A stretch of 64,000 bases of DNA, from NCBI GenBank assembly GCA_004335635.1, contig QAXH01004084.1, forward strand, positions 1 to 64,000, in the 5' to 3' direction. Below the pieces are notes generated by a model, which saw only the letters and a list, made by a program, of their open reading frames with translations, was not told the origin of the DNA and did no database searches. A program made the position numbers and the translations under genes. This DNA comes from Chloromonas sp. AAM2. Its lineage: Eukaryota; Chlorophyta; Chlorophyceae; Chlamydomonadales; Chlamydomonadaceae. The stretch's first letter is position 1; every line of letters begins with the position of its first letter. This document shows, in pieces, positions 12,116 to 24,302 of the stretch.

Positions 12116-13480
12116 AATGGACTTGTAGATTGGCTGTTAAAGGGGGCGGCGGGTTTCCGGCAACCCCCTCTGGCAAAAAGTGAGTCCGGGGTCGGCAGAA
12201 TTTTGCATGCCCCCCTCCTGTATGCAATCGTGTTTTCTTTATGAAGCCAAACTACTTTCTGGACAACACCCAGACAAATTCCCTGCAGCATTTTCAGCAG
12301 CCAACATGTAACTTCCACCAGCGTAGCAAGCACCCCTGACTGGCTGTTCAACACGCACCAAAGCCCTGCAGAAGTAGCGGCTGCCTGGCCAGCTCCAAAG
12401 GCATCGGCCGCCTTGCCTCCAGCTGCATGCCGAGTCCTGCTCACCACCCTGTTGATGCGTGTGCCCGAAGGTGCAAGAGCATCCTGCATGGCTGCCACTG
12501 CCCACCCGGGCGCTCGAGCCTCAGGTAAGCTGTCTACATATTCCTCTTCCTTGCCGCCAATAGCACCCCGGAGTAAGGGAGAAGACCATGTTGTTCGCAC
12601 TGACGGTTCAGCTGTAGGCAGTGCAGGCCCACCGGCATGTAAGGGGTGGCGTGGAACTGGACGTGCAGAATGGGAAGGCATTGCAGCTTCCGGTGTTTCG
12701 AGCGTGGGCATGTCAGCTGTTGGCAGGACGAAGCTGGGCGATGCCAGGCGTGTGTTGGACCCGCATGGTGATCTGCACATGTCGACATCATTGTCACCGC
12801 TTGATCACCCAAGCCATACCCACTGCAATGGGCTACAGCAAGACCTAGTAGCATGCCTCAACCGCATGCCATCCCCGGACAACCGCTGCACAGTCGCTGC
12901 ACAAACGCACAATGCGCACCTTGAGACGTCGTGGGCATGAAACACTTGCTGCACATCCATGTCCCATGTCACGCAGACCTCGCGCTGATCGGAAGCAGAC
13001 CCAAACCCTGCGCGCACATTAAGTTAAAACGTTTCATGCAACTTGAGACCGCACGGCGTCCAGGTGGCAGGAGGCTGAGCACACCTGAAGCACTGCGCGT
13101 CACCGTGATGGATCCGACCACCTGCGCTTCAGATCCTGCACACAGTGACGAGATGTTGATACGTCGTCAGGATGGCCATAAGAACTTTTAAATCAGCTGA
13201 ACTCTGTTCCGTGACGACGCTCACCAGCGAGGGGCGGACCGTGCGATGCCGAGTGCGCGGGGTTTGAGTTTATCGCCGAGACCAGCTTTGCATGATCAGT
13301 GCAGGCGTGAATCAGCATCCCGCAGCCTTGTTCCAGGGGCTGGACAGCAGGACTGTAGCACTTGCCGATCACCCAAGAACGAGATGTTCCGGAGGTCTGC
13401 ACGCAGCCTCCGTCGATAGACTCGCGCTTCTTGTCCTGCACGCTGACATCAACTGCGGCAGATGACGGGTGGTTTCCCAT
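12079..13480 (-). CDS. Uncharacterised protein, four-exon model
   Basis: Exons 13480-13225, 13135-13085, 13007-12920 and 12772 onward join in phase at good GT-AG sites, giving up to about 362 residues if the last exon runs to the TGA at 12079. Visible features are an N-terminal half with scattered Cys and a segment VGSITVTRSASGFGSAS followed by VCVTWDMDVQQVF, which looks like a beta-rich domain, then a Pro/Ser/Ala-rich stretch and a hydrophobic patch near the end. I do not recognise the family. The last 120 residues run into the tandem repeats at 11.8-12.1 kb, so the real end may be earlier through another intron. The same DNA is also open on the plus strand, but only the minus strand gives phase-consistent splicing across four exons. 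It is divergent from the thioredoxin gene, 340 bases away. Confidence 0.5.
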
Positions 13481-13820
13481 GCTGCCAACAACAACGATGC
13501 CGCGAAGAAGCGCGAGGCCCGTCAACCTGTTGCACTGACTGCGTGAGGTCCGGGTCAGATTCGAGGACCCCCAAACAGTACAGCAAAAGCAGCGTGACTG
13601 CCCTGACAGGTCCAGACAGCTCGTTTGATGGCCTCTTAAGGTCACTGCCCGAAACACAAAAGTGAAACCCTAGTCAGTTTTGACCAGAAAAGTTTATCCT
13701 TTTTGATGGGTGCAATTTCCGGTCTGTTTCTCTCTGTGCCCAGTGCTTTCCACATTCTGCCTGCACCCCCAAACTACAGTACACGAGCCGAAGACTTCGA
13801 GAAAGTTCAACACGCCCTGA

Positions 13821-15298
13821 ATGTTATCAAATTGTCCGTCGAGCGCGTGCGTTGCACAACGGGCACCCAGATTGCAATTGCTGCCAACGTTGCGCCTGCC
13901 AGCACCCAGAGGCCCATTCTCAAGGCCATTCACTGCTATTAAGTCGGTGCGAACCCACCATGCGCCCTGGGGCTCCTCCCGAACGAGCAGCACTACAGTG
14001 ACCCGTGAAGTCATTGAGGAGGTCTCAGCAGCTCAACAGCTGCTGGACAAGGTGGAGGCCCACTGCAACACGCCACACACCAAAGGGCTCATGATCATCA
14101 TGTTCACTGCGGATTGGTGAGCATGCCACAGGTCAGGCAGTAGAGCTCTGCCAAGATGGGGAATGAGCTGGGGATAACTCGTGTGCTGCCATGCCCATAT
14201 GCGGTAAGGATAGCACCTCGAGGGGTTGACCACCTCCACTACTATCCTGGTGTGTCGCAATCCCCTTCAGGTTGGACGGGTTGGAATCCCTCACCTTAAG
14301 TGAGAGTGCACTGTCAATGGGAGAATGCAGGCTGGCAGTCGCCACGCCCTTGGTATGGCAGGGGATTGTGAGACTGATGAACCCCATCTACGCGCGCTTG
14401 CCCGTCAAATGTGGCACAGACCCCGGGTTCAATCTGGACTAGCACTGCTCCAGACAACTGGACTCAAAGTAGTGCGGAAGGCTGACAAGTCACCAAGCGG
14501 ACAGCACAAGTTTCTTGCACTAACACCTCGTGCTGTTGCAACAGGTGTGGCCCCTGTAAACTCGTAAAGAAACAGTTGGCCAAGCTGACGGCCTTGCGCA
14601 AGCCCGGCACACTCAGTGTCGTTTCAGCAGATGTGGACAAAATGAAGGACTTGTCGTCCTCGCTAGGCATCACATCCCTGCCAACGCTCGTGTTTGTAGG
14701 TAAGCAAGCGTGGGCAGCAGGGATGGCTGGGACATTTGAAGCAGCACCACAGGGCATGGCAGGATGGTCAGCACAGCAATCTGCCAGCTCTGTTTGGTTG
14801 AGGGCTTGCCCCAGCTTTTGCTTCAGCTCAGCACACGTTCTTGTTGAGCCACCAAGATTGACGCATTATGTTGGCTTCTCAAGGGCAATAGTATGCCTAT
14901 GTCCTTGGCCAAGCGAGCAAGCGGAAGCCCAAGACGCTGCCGTGGCCATTATGATAGCTTTTGGCGACTTCCTGGGATGCGCTCTAGTCCATGCAGGCTG
15001 CAAATCCCAGGAAGTGATTCTCGTTATCAGCAATTCGTAGTAGACTCTCATACTCAATTCGAACCTGCTCCATGCCCACACGCCATCTTTGCCGTTGCAG
15101 CAGCTTGGCCTGCATGTGTAGTTTGACGTTGCACCAGCTTTGCCTGCCTTGGACGCCCATTGCTGTACAGGTCACGACCCGTCTAAGCCTTCCATCTGCA
15201 CAGTGGGGCCTGTGTCGGCACCCCTCATTGCGGACGTTTTGGACTCCAAGGGGCACTTGTGCGGCGCAGACCTGAAGACGCGCCTGCGGCTCAGCTAA
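13821..15298 (+). CDS. Thioredoxin-like protein, probably organelle-targeted
   Basis: Dithiol-disulfide oxidoreductase of the thioredoxin fold. Exons 13821-14116, 14545-14699 and 15204-15298 total 546 bases (181 residues) in a closed frame. Residues 1 to about 55 are Arg/Ser/Ala/Pro-rich without acidic residues, as in a chloroplast or mitochondrial transit peptide. The first intron splits the Trp codon of the active site, giving FTADWCGPCKLVKK once spliced, which confirms the splice. Later motifs are VVSADVDKMKD, SLGITSLPTLVFV with the cis-proline, and a C-terminal segment PLIADVLDSKG that departs from the usual KxGxxxxxxxG ending, with an additional Cys (HLCGADL). Whether it is a typical thioredoxin or a divergent thioredoxin-like protein is open. 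Confidence 0.85.
14205..14305 (-). repeat. R2 repeat copy in thioredoxin intron 1
   Basis: It reads GGATAGCACCTCGAGGGGTT through ACTATCC to GGTTGGACGGGTTGGAATCC, the R2 consensus. Confidence 0.75.
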
Positions 15299-16937
15299 CC
15301 AGTGGATTGTGGATTCCTCTTCCTGGCCACTTGGACTACATTAGTTCGGTCTTAAGCAGGAGCAACATGGTGACCTTGGCTTACCGATGGGCATTACCTT
15401 GGTTTTGACGCTGAGGATGAAGCAGTATCGCAGTCAAGTGGCAGTCGCTGTCGCCTGCCCGGAACAACTGCAGCCCACCATCCACAGTAGAAAATGTGCC
15501 TTCACGGCCTGTGGCTCCAGGCTGCGAAGGGACCAGGCAGCACACCGCGCCAGTCTTTTCATAGATCATGAACTCGCAGCCCTGTATAGACGCCTAGTGA
15601 CGAGCTGTGCCTTAGCTGCAGCGATGTAGATGTTGGTCAGAGGGTAATCAACCCTATCAACAATCATGTCAGGGAGAGCATGGTCTGCCAGTGAAGCGAT
15701 AGAAATCGTGGCGCTCGCTCTTCTTGTTGCTATCCAGTCCGCAACCAGAAGGCCATTGGACCTGGCATGATGCTTGTCAACACGTCTGCATATATCTTGA
15801 TCCGGTACATATGTTCGTGGGTTGTTGACCGCTTGCTGCGCCCTAACTTGGTGGGCAGACCAGTCTGGTCCTCCAAGGCCTGCTATGCGCGCTGCTGTGC
15901 TTGCTGCTGGTCTGGTAGAGAGTACCACCAGCTCTGTTGGGAAAGGGCTGCCAGGAGCCACAAACCCATGTGCGTTGGGTTCCTGGCCGTTGTCACACAG
16001 TCGTACAAAGGTTTGAGGGGTAACAGGTCGGCAACCTGTTCAGACTTGGTGGGATTCCCTTTGAATCATAGAGGAGACTTTGTTCCCTTGCCTTATAATA
16101 TTGTCAAGTGTGTAAAAAAAAAGTTTGCCAGTTCTGGGACAGGTTTGCCAGTCCAGGAACCGGTGTCGGTGATGGGTGTTGTTATTGGTTTCCTGCAGCC
16201 CAACGTGATTGCGTCGTGCCTGCAACGCATGCCAATGGGTGGCCGCAAACAGGCGTTTAGTCTCGGCTGACCGGGAGCAGAGGGAGCAGCGTCTGATTGA
16301 AGCGCGCCGGTATTTGTTGCCGATGAAAACATGGGTTGAACATGGGTCTCACGACTGACACATATCCGCAAGCCTGGGGGTGGACGGGTTGGAATCCTTC
16401 CCCTCTCGTGAACGCAAGGCGCACAGCTGGCACAGAATCAGCAGGCTTGTGGCCCTCTCCAACAGAATGGGCCTCCCGGTAGCAGACGGGACCACGCAAC
16501 CAATGCACCTTCGCTCGGAGCACTGCCCTTGCAGCGATCTTTTCAAGTACTTCAACCAAGTGTTGTCAAGTTGAATCAATTCACCTTCACCGCTCGTCAC
16601 CAAATCAGATACGCTGAAAAGCAAATTTGCAAAGAGCACAAGCGCTCACAGCGCCGACCTCGCTTTCATTGCAGCAAGCTCTTCCATGTGTTTTTGTTGT
16701 CGCTTCAAGAGAAAAAATTGCCCAGCGTGTCACCTCTGTTGCACACAACCAAAAAACGCTTACACTTTTCCGTGGCCTTCAGAATACTTGGTGGGGCAGT
16801 AGATCACAGGCTGCAGTAACCAGGAAGACTACGAGTCTCCAACCTGCCAGTGCTTGCGTTCCGCAGCCGGATCTGCACAGCTTTCTACACCTCCTCCTTC
16901 GCCACTCTGGCAAGCACCGACATTGGGTGTCGCAATT
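15299..16937. other. Region with a possible minus-strand coding segment and repeats
   Basis: On the minus strand, 15961-15566 and 15569-15395 have coding-like composition (for example DYPLTNIYIAAAKAQLV, and FMIYEKTGAVCCLVPSQ ending at a GT donor after NQ near 15395). I could not join them into a closed model or name a family; they could be a gene convergent with the thioredoxin gene or a decayed copy. Repeats are an R1 end at 16113-16141 and a partial R2 copy at 16372-16412. Confidence 0.3.
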
Positions 16938-18756
16938 ATGGCAGAAGTGCAAAGCCCACAACAGGCCAGCGTCTGTGAGCCGACTAGCGTAAGCCTTCCA
17001 TGGTGGGAGCTGCTAGCGTCGCTTAAGCAGGGCGGCTCGGCCTGCACTGGTGGCGAGCTTTTGCCTTTGCTCGAGAAAGCCAAGGCGGCAGTGGCCACTG
17101 ATACGCAATGGAACACTAGTGGTGTGCCAGAACTACTGAACAGAGCGTCGGAGATGGCGCGGCGCGGGTCTCTGGAATCTGCGCGCCAGTACGCTATCAA
17201 CTTGTTGGACTTTCAATTGGCCGCCCAGAAATACCGCAAGGAGGCGGCTAAAGCACGCTCAGCAGTGACAGGTGGCAGCAGTGGCGAAGGCTCAGGTGAT
17301 TGACGATTGCTTCGGGTATCGTGCTCTTGGTTGCGCAACCTTCAACACCTCGTCAGCGTGGACTATCCACCATTGGCTGCATGCAATTGGTATCCGCTCT
17401 GCTATGCTTCGAGCATCGCACAGCGCATGCAGGCCTCGGCACACGTCAGCTCCCGAGTCCTTGCCTTTTTGAGTTCGCTCCTGGCCGCAAATTTGCCCGA
17501 CAGAGTTTACGGCCGCTTTTTCCCACATTTATGGCACAGCAATTGCCTTGCAATATGGCCATAGCAATCCTGGGCATCTCACTTGTTGAGCCGGCATTGG
17601 TGCATACCGGCCTTCGAGAGTTCAGTTTTTTCGATATATCAATCCATACGTCCCCTTGTGCATGCAGGCCAAAAGAAGCACGAGGACGCGCTCACAACAA
17701 GCTCATCGTCCACCTCCTCAGATGACACGTCTCATGTGGAGGGGTCCGCGGGACATGTCGCAGGCGCACCCGGGACCGGGATGGGGCTGGAGTGCCTTGC
17801 CACCATCAGCTCCCACAACAGCGATCCTGACCCCATCACACCTTCAAGCACCTCCACAGGACCCAGCTTGGCACAGGAGTCTGACCGTGCGGACTTTGCC
17901 TTCATGGTGCCTGAACCCCCAAGCAAGCGTCGTCGGATTGTACCCACAGATAGGTCTGCTGCTGAAGCAGCACGCCTACACGAGGGCCGCCTGCACGTAC
18001 CAACACCACAGCTACCTCAAGCAGTCTCTTCCTCCGAGCCACGTATGGCAGCTGGCATGCAGGAGTGGACAGGCGTCCTGGGGTTGGTGGCAGAAGACGG
18101 CGGCCGAGCTAGCGACCTGTGCCATGCGTCTCTGCAGCTGCCTAAGCACATGGCACGTGACATGCCACGTGCGTTACACTTCACTCATCTGGTGCAGCGC
18201 CGAGGAGTGATGCTGGGCAACTATCAGGTGCGATGCGTGACAAGTGCCAGTTAGCAAAACTTCTGTACAACTTGTCCAGTACGTTACTACGCCCTGTCCA
18301 ACTGCTGCCTGCCAGTTCAAACTGCTATTTGCTTTAATCACTGTGGTATTGGCAGATTTTCAAGTAGTTGCTGGACAGCAAGCACTCCTGCTGACCCTTA
18401 CGAGGCTTCCAGTGTTTGGCGATGCTCTTCTGCAATTACAAATGTGGTGTTGCAGCAACAGGTCACCTGCACAGTTTGGATGCATTTGCGCACCCCTTAA
18501 TGAACACCGTGCATCAGCGAGTATTTGAACATCAAAACCCTTCCTGTGCTCATCCCTGATATGTTTATCTTTGTCCCTGCAGGTGGTGCGAACCTCTATC
18601 AAGAAGGCCAATATGCGCCAGATGAGCCGCTTGCGCAGCATGGCCCAACACGAGCTGGTGGCAGTTGCTGCCCTCGAGTGCCTGCACGTCATTGTGGTCC
18701 CTTACTCCGACAGCTGTGGCGAGCTCAAGCTGGTGAGCTTCGTGCTCAGCAGCTGA
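16938..18756 (+). CDS. Serine-rich nuclear-type protein, possible SPOC/MED25-like C-terminus
   Basis: Exons 16938-17295, 17668-18227 and 18583 onward join in phase to give about 364 residues. Residues 1-115 are helical, with WWELLASLKQGG and LLPLLEKAKAAV. Then come a Ser/Thr/Asp-rich linker and a basic cluster PSKRRRIVP that fits a nuclear localisation signal. After that, EWTGVLGLV begins a C-terminal domain with RRGVMLGNYQ, a helix rich in Met and Arg, and the strands VAALECLHVIVVPYSD and GELKLVSFVL. The start W-x-GVL and the strand pattern resemble SPOC-superfamily barrels such as the activator-binding domain of Mediator subunit 25; this is pattern inference only. A strong donor (CTG|GTGAGC at about 18736) just before the stop means the true C-terminus may be encoded further on. 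A role in transcription is a guess from the NLS and fold hint. Confidence 0.5.
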
Positions 18757-20847
18757 GCTTGTGCGGTTTGGTACATCAACGTTCGGACAGATGGCACAGG
18801 TGCAGGACGGGCCAATGGCCTGGTGGGGTCGGATCAGGGGTGTGTCCCACTGCTGCTGCCCCAGCCAGTCGCCATTGCATAAAACAGTTCTGCCTCGCTT
18901 GCTGCGACTGTACTACTTGCGCGGAGGGCGCTGGACTAGCCGCTCCACGTGTCGAACACTGGACTCAGTAGCTTGAGTTAAGGCAACCGCAACTGTAGCT
19001 TGGAAAATGGACATATTCCAGCAAACCTTTTTGACGCGAAGTTTACATGCCTTGCCAGTCATCGCAACAACACTGGCACATTTTCGTTGAGTCTCCGGAA
19101 TTATAGAACCCTTTGGGAATAGTAGAACCCTTTGGCTAAGTACGCATAACCGGCCATGCTCTAGGTGGTTCTGCCACATATCAGACGTGGAATCATTACA
19201 CGTCTTGCCATTGGACAGATGGAGGTGTTGGACAGCGAAAAGATAGTCATGGCTTCCCCTTTCCTCTCGTCTTTCCTACGTCTGCTGCCATAATGCGAGG
19301 AAAAGCGAGGCGCCGATTATGAAACAGTTGGTACTTCACAGGCAGCTGTATCCTTTCAATGGTGTGCCCACCTTCCCTGTATGATGTCTGGTAAGATTGC
19401 TGTGCCATGAAAGTTGAGGCATTGCGGCCTTGGCCAGTTGGATGCTTATTGAGAAATGAGTGTGTTGATGGATGGGTATGAAGGTGTGCACGAGTGAGTG
19501 GATGGAAGGCACTGGCCAATCCCAAACTTGGGGCTAGGCTAAGGCCACAGTGAGGAGTGGCTTGTGCTAGGGCCAGGACACGCACAGAATGCTGACAATT
19601 GAGTTGTGCTTGTATGTTGCATCCCAACGTGATCGCCACTAACTTAACAACGCTAGGTTTAACTAACTTACTGCAGCAGCTGCTGTTTATGATCCTGGCT
19701 TTCTGGATTGTGCTTCTGAAGTGCACAAATGCCAGTCTAGGTAGCAATTACCGAGTGTTCTTCTCTTGAGCATTCGCATTTTGCAACGAGTGCTCCATAT
19801 ACAGAGCCGTTCTTCTCTTAATAATAAGTTGCCAATGCTAAGGGCATTTCACCCATCCAAGGGTCTGCAATGTTTCAATGCAAGCGAGCGGAGGGCAGTT
19901 GTGTTGAGTCCGCATACTGATGCGCGTATACCAGCACCACCCTGCCATGTGTGCCGTCACAACATGAGATGGTGATTCATTTGGCCAGAGTGTGCTTTTC
20001 AGACGATGCCACTATTTTCCGCTGCTGCAGCTACTCAGCGACTGCACGTGCCCACTATGTGACAGCACGTGTTGGGTGTCTGGTGCAGTTTTTGTCTAGC
20101 GAGATGACCTACCTGCCTGCACTGTGGGCGTGGAGAGGGGGCCTGTGAGCAGATGCCCGCGAATCAGTGTTATGATGGGTCCTGCCCCAAACGATCTACC
20201 AAAGAAGAGGGGAAGGGATGCCAATGTACGTATGATTGATGCTGTACCAGTTGCTGCACTCGGGGTGGTAATGGAGGCTTGTGCACTTTTTGTACCTGCG
20301 AGATGAGCGAGTTTGAGCCTGGTGCTGATTGGGTGTGTTATGAACAGTATCAAGATTTGGATGGTCAATGACCGTCATTTCTCTGGAGCTTCTATGCAAG
20401 GCTATGGATTGCTATGAACCCTGCACTGCAAAAAAGCTGTGCAAGTTAACTATTACCGTGCTAGCCAAAGCACAAGCTTACACGTATTATCAATGTGGTG
20501 CACAGTGTTGCTGTGCACATGTTCTGCCTCTGCAATATGCACTGCAACTTAATGGTTGTAATGATGAAGCTGGCCAAAGTTTACTGTGATACTGACACAC
20601 AATGCTGTCAGCGTCTTAGAGGAGGGCCCTCCCAATAACAGGACCACACAGCGGCCAAGACTTGTATGACAGCCGGCCACTGCAGCAGGGCAGAGCAACT
20701 TGTGACAGGCCATCAGTGCCAGTGATCCCTAGCAAACCATACTAATGTATCCGCACTGCATTGGGCCTTACTTTCATTCTTCAGTGTGTTTTGATTGTCT
20801 CCTCACAAAAAACAGATTTGCTCTGCGTTTCACCTGTCAGTGTCACA

Positions 20848-20966
20848 TGAGGGGAGGGATTCCAACCCGTCCAACCCACATGTGCAGGGAATTGCGACAC
20901 ACCAGGATAGTAGTGGTGGTTGTCAACCCCTCGAGGTGCTATCCTGACTGCAGACCTCGTTAGACC
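20848..20966 (+). repeat. R2 repeat, well-preserved copy
   Basis: It reads GAGGGGAGGGATTCCAACCC, then GTCCAACCCACATG, the CAGGATAGTAGTGGTGGTTG stretch, CCCCTCGAGGTGCTATCCTG and a TTAGACC end. Other copies are at 240-358, 26195-26300 and 47648-47745 on plus, and 14205-14305 and 34155-34282 on minus. Confidence 0.8.
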
Positions 20967-22253
20967 CAAAATGGGGCCTGAAAACATTCACATGGTTCAA
21001 TGTTCATGTCAACCCTCTCTAAAGTGTAATGTCTCAACATATCCGTCTGATTGGATCCACAAAATGGAGGATACATTTACCCGAAACGGAGGATACATCA
21101 ATCGTCTCTACTACAGTCAACTGTCATGTTAGTGTCTGGTTGTATCCTTCGTCTCAACCCTGCACGTACTTCGCCGGGTCGTTCAGCGCTTGCTCTGCCT
21201 CAAATTGATGGGGTTCCAGTCCCTGCTGCTCCATGGCCTGCTGCGCTTGCTGTTGACAACACAACACGTTGTACACGCTCGTTGTGCACGCTCAATCAAC
21301 CAGTATATCAATGATATAATGGAACCTGGTCAGATAAAGGGACCGTCACTGTACTTGGTGGGGCATTAGACCAGCGCTTGCCATAACACTGACTGCAGCA
21401 GTAGGGAAGTCTCAACATTGCGTGTGCAAGCATTCCGCAGCAGACTCTGCAGAGCTTTGTACACCTCCCTTTGAGCAATTTTGGCATTGAGTGTCGCAAC
21501 TGATCAGAAGTGCACAGTCCACAACAGCCCCGGTAGAAGCCCTGCAGCGGTCATACCACCTCAGTCAACTCAGTCAAATGGTTGCTTGAAACACAGACAT
21601 GGCACGGCGTAACACCTATAACGGGTTGCAAATCAGTGTCACAGTGCATTGATGCCTCCCCGAAGCCTGACGCTTTGCTTCAGGCACACAAACACTATGC
21701 CAACACTAGCCTCAACAGGCGTTAACTGAGCCTAACACTAGCCTCAACAGCTACACGTATACACGTATCCTGCCAAATAGTCTGAGTATGAGTCTGAGTA
21801 TAGTCTGAGTAGTCTAGTTAGTCTGAGTATGATGATAAAAGACCACACAGCCTTGCACAAATTGTCCCAGAACTTTTTTTTTTGCCATCCACCTACAACC
21901 CTTGGCCTTGTACAGCAACACTTGCATAGGCCAGAGGGGAGAAACTCCTACCCGTCCAACCTACACAGTTAACTATCTCATAGTAGTGCCCAGCATGTCC
22001 CTGCCTACGCTTCAAACTCATATGCTCCCAGCACGAGCCACCCAGGGTCAAAAGTTGGCAAATGCTTGCTTGGACACAGCACGCGCCATTGACATGTCCC
22101 CTTGCCACAGCTCTGGTGGTAGTGTACGCACGGTGGGGCCGGACATGGTGCGAGAAATCCACATTACATGCAGACAAATCGTGTGCACGGAACCTGAGCA
22201 GAAGGTGTTTTCCACGTGACAACTAGATGCCTGTGCAGTTATTTGTACGTTTT

Positions 22254-22306
22254 GACATGTCACGTGATGGCACGTTCTGACATGTCACGTGATGGCACAC
22301 GTTCCA
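22254..22306 (+). promoter_or_regulatory. Tandem CACGTG (G-box) units
   Basis: Two copies of a 26-base unit containing TGACATGTCACGTGATGGCA lie 230-280 bases beyond the Mog stop codon. CACGTG is the palindromic G-box/E-box core. Regulation is inferred only from the motif. Confidence 0.35.
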
Positions 22307-22532
22307 CAGCGGAGCGCATGGCTGCCCGGTACGAGGCCAGGGAGTGGAGTCTGAAGCACTCCACGATCGGGGACGTGATGGGCACTTCATGCAGCGGAGC
22401 TGTGGTGCTCGGCAGGCCAGGCCCACATGCGCACCGCTGGCATTCACTCATCAACCTATCACCTGAAGCCGGTGCAAGCTGGGCTTCCCCGCTCACCTCC
22501 TGGCTTGTGCCAAGCAGCTTTTCTTGTCCCTT

Positions 22533-24139
22533 TCATGCATCTGGTGGTTTGACTGTGCGCCTGTCATTGGGCGGTCGGAACGCCTCCACCACAGCCTTGT
22601 GAGTTTCCACGTACGGGCCACCCATTAACTGTATGCAGTACGGGATGGAGCGGAACACCTCGTCAAACGTCTCCCGGATGGACTTGGGCTTGCCTGGCAG
22701 GTTGATGACAAGCGCCTTGCCGCGCAGGCCTGCTGTCTGTCGGGACAGCACCGCCGTGGGAACGTACTTAAGGCTGATGGCACGCATCTGCTCTCCATAC
22801 CTGCACGGCGGCACAGATTCATGAATTGGTTCAATCATGGCCAAACCCAGCCAGTGACTGTGTACATTGGACGCCCGGACGCCGCCTCAGTGTACGACCC
22901 TTGCAAAGCAGCCATTGGTAGGCTGCACAATTTTGACACAGTATTGTATTGCTTGCATGTCTGACAGTACGACATGCATGCAGTACGACATGCTTGCAGT
23001 ACGACATGCTTGCAGTACGACATGCATGCAGTACGACATGCTTGCAGTACGACATGCTTGCAGTACGACATAAGCAGATCCTGTGTGCCTGTTGGCGGCT
23101 ATGGCTACGTGGTGATAATGCGGGCATGGGGTGTGAGTACAGTAGTACGCAACTGAAGCTATTGGGCCCGCTGCTCTATTGCTCAGTGCATGCCACTTTA
23201 CACCGCCTGCCGATTGCTATTCGCTGTGCACCCCTAACTGAAGCTGATGGGCCCGCCGTTCAGTTTGTACAAGCACTGCCTGCAAATCCCTGACTGGCCG
23301 TGGCTGTTTAACCTGATGTGTTGAATAACAGGGTGTGTGCCAGGACAGGATGTGTGGCGGATATGGGCGGATATGTGGCGGATATGTGGCAAATATGGGA
23401 GCGCTCTCCAAAAGAGAGCTGCGGTCTTCCTTGGTGCTGTTCACGCCCCTCAGTAAGGGTCTATCGTAGCAGTCTCACCCCGGCATCATCCGCTGGCAGA
23501 CTGCCTCTGTGGCCTCAGGTGTGACGTCCCTGGGCGCAGGGCCTGTGCCGCCCGTGGTCACTACCAGGCAGCACTGCTGAACGTCCACCTGTAACGGAGC
23601 AGCACGTGGTCATTGTCAGCTTCATACGCTTCAAGCCATTGAACAAGATGACGATGTTTCAAAGGGTTTGAATGACAGCCATGATGAGTGGCACCTTGAT
23701 CGAATAAACAGTACACCAGGGTGTTTGGCAGAGGGAGCTTGTCAAACACATGACTCACCAAGTCAATGATGGCTTGTTCAATGAACTGTTGCTCGTCAGG
23801 CACCAAGCGATACTCGGCTTCCCAGGGCGATTGGACTGCATCAGCAAAGAAGTGAAGAATAGCAGGGCCACTGAGGTCCTCGTAAACACCAGTGCTTGCT
23901 CTGTCGCTGACCGTCACAACTCCGAAGCGTGCGTGATCTCCGATACTGGACGGGTCACCACCCTTCGTAGGCCCGTTTACAGGTAAGATGCCATCCTGCA
24001 TGTTGTTGTCAAAGCGCCGTAGGATCTCCCATGCACCACACAAGCACAAGGCTTGCAGCAGACACAGCAAAGGTTTCAGACCAGCAAAGCTTCCAACAGC
24101 AGTTAGCCCATGGATTGTCTGGAAGAGTGTGACGTCCAT
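22533..24139 (-). CDS. Molybdopterin adenylyltransferase (MogA/Cnx1 G-domain type)
   Basis: Adenylates molybdopterin before Mo insertion in molybdenum-cofactor synthesis (family knowledge). Exons 24139-23759, 23588-23479 and 22800-22533 total 759 bases, 252 residues. From about residue 70 the Mog fold is clear: [20 protein letters not shown], the [10 protein letters not shown] helix, then [20 protein letters not shown] (the TTGGTG-x-xxRD-xTPEA nucleotide/pterin motif), MMPGYGEQMR, and a C-terminal [18 protein letters not shown] with KPKSIRE. The motif residues are intact. Some 70 N-terminal residues, partly hydrophobic and Cys/Leu-rich, precede the domain and could be a targeting segment or a wrong start. 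There is no MoeA-like domain, so it is a stand-alone protein rather than a plant-type Cnx1 fusion. Intron 2 carries a 16-bp satellite. It is divergent from SNF7, with 163 bases between the starts. Confidence 0.88.
22966..23077 (+). repeat. 16-bp tandem satellite in Mog intron 2
   Basis: About seven units of ACATGC(A/T)TGCAGTACG. The A/T position follows the order A-T-T-A-T-T, so a 48-bp higher-order unit is repeated twice. Confidence 0.9.
23350..23398 (+). repeat. GGATATGTGGC short tandem repeat
   Basis: Three to four units of GGCGGATATGT/G with small differences, also within Mog intron 2. Confidence 0.75.
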
Positions 24140-24302
24140 GTGACAGCAAGGGTTTTTCCAAGCTCACTAGAATGCCGCTGTAGAGGGGGACGAACGCGGT
24201 GAGGGCCACACTCGACGCGCAGGAGCGCTCAGTCACTGCGCACATCGGCTCTGCGCCACCTTCCTGATAGCCCCAACAAGGGTCGCGCCTCGAGCAGCCA
24301 GC
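24140..24302. promoter_or_regulatory. Shared divergent promoter region Mog / SNF7
   Basis: Only 163 bases separate the two modelled start codons, which face away from each other. Any promoters must be bidirectional or overlapping; no TATA box was identified. Confidence 0.5.

Larger units (their letters stand above)
18757..22532. other. Intergenic region with repeats, no supported gene
   Basis: Nearly 3.8 kb without a frame that joins at splice sites. Contents are an R2 copy at 20848-20966, a partial R2 copy at 21936-21990, a truncated R1 end at 21860-21883, a GTCTGAGTA-type short repeat around 21781-21832, and duplicated CACGTG-containing units at 22254-22306. The minus-strand frame at 19747-19247 lacks domain or splice support. 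Confidence 0.5.

Noticed and set aside
12413..12940. Plus-strand frame of 175 residues with a good GT donor at the CAG|GTAAGC site
   Set aside because: It is antisense to a minus-strand exon that joins three others in phase; GC-rich DNA keeps both strands open.
19247..19747. Minus-strand frame of 166 residues
   Set aside because: No recognised motif, no splice partners, irregular composition.
20848..20966. R2 as a tRNA gene
   Set aside because: Only a B-box-like string is seen; there is no A box, cloverleaf or CCA-type acceptor pairing.
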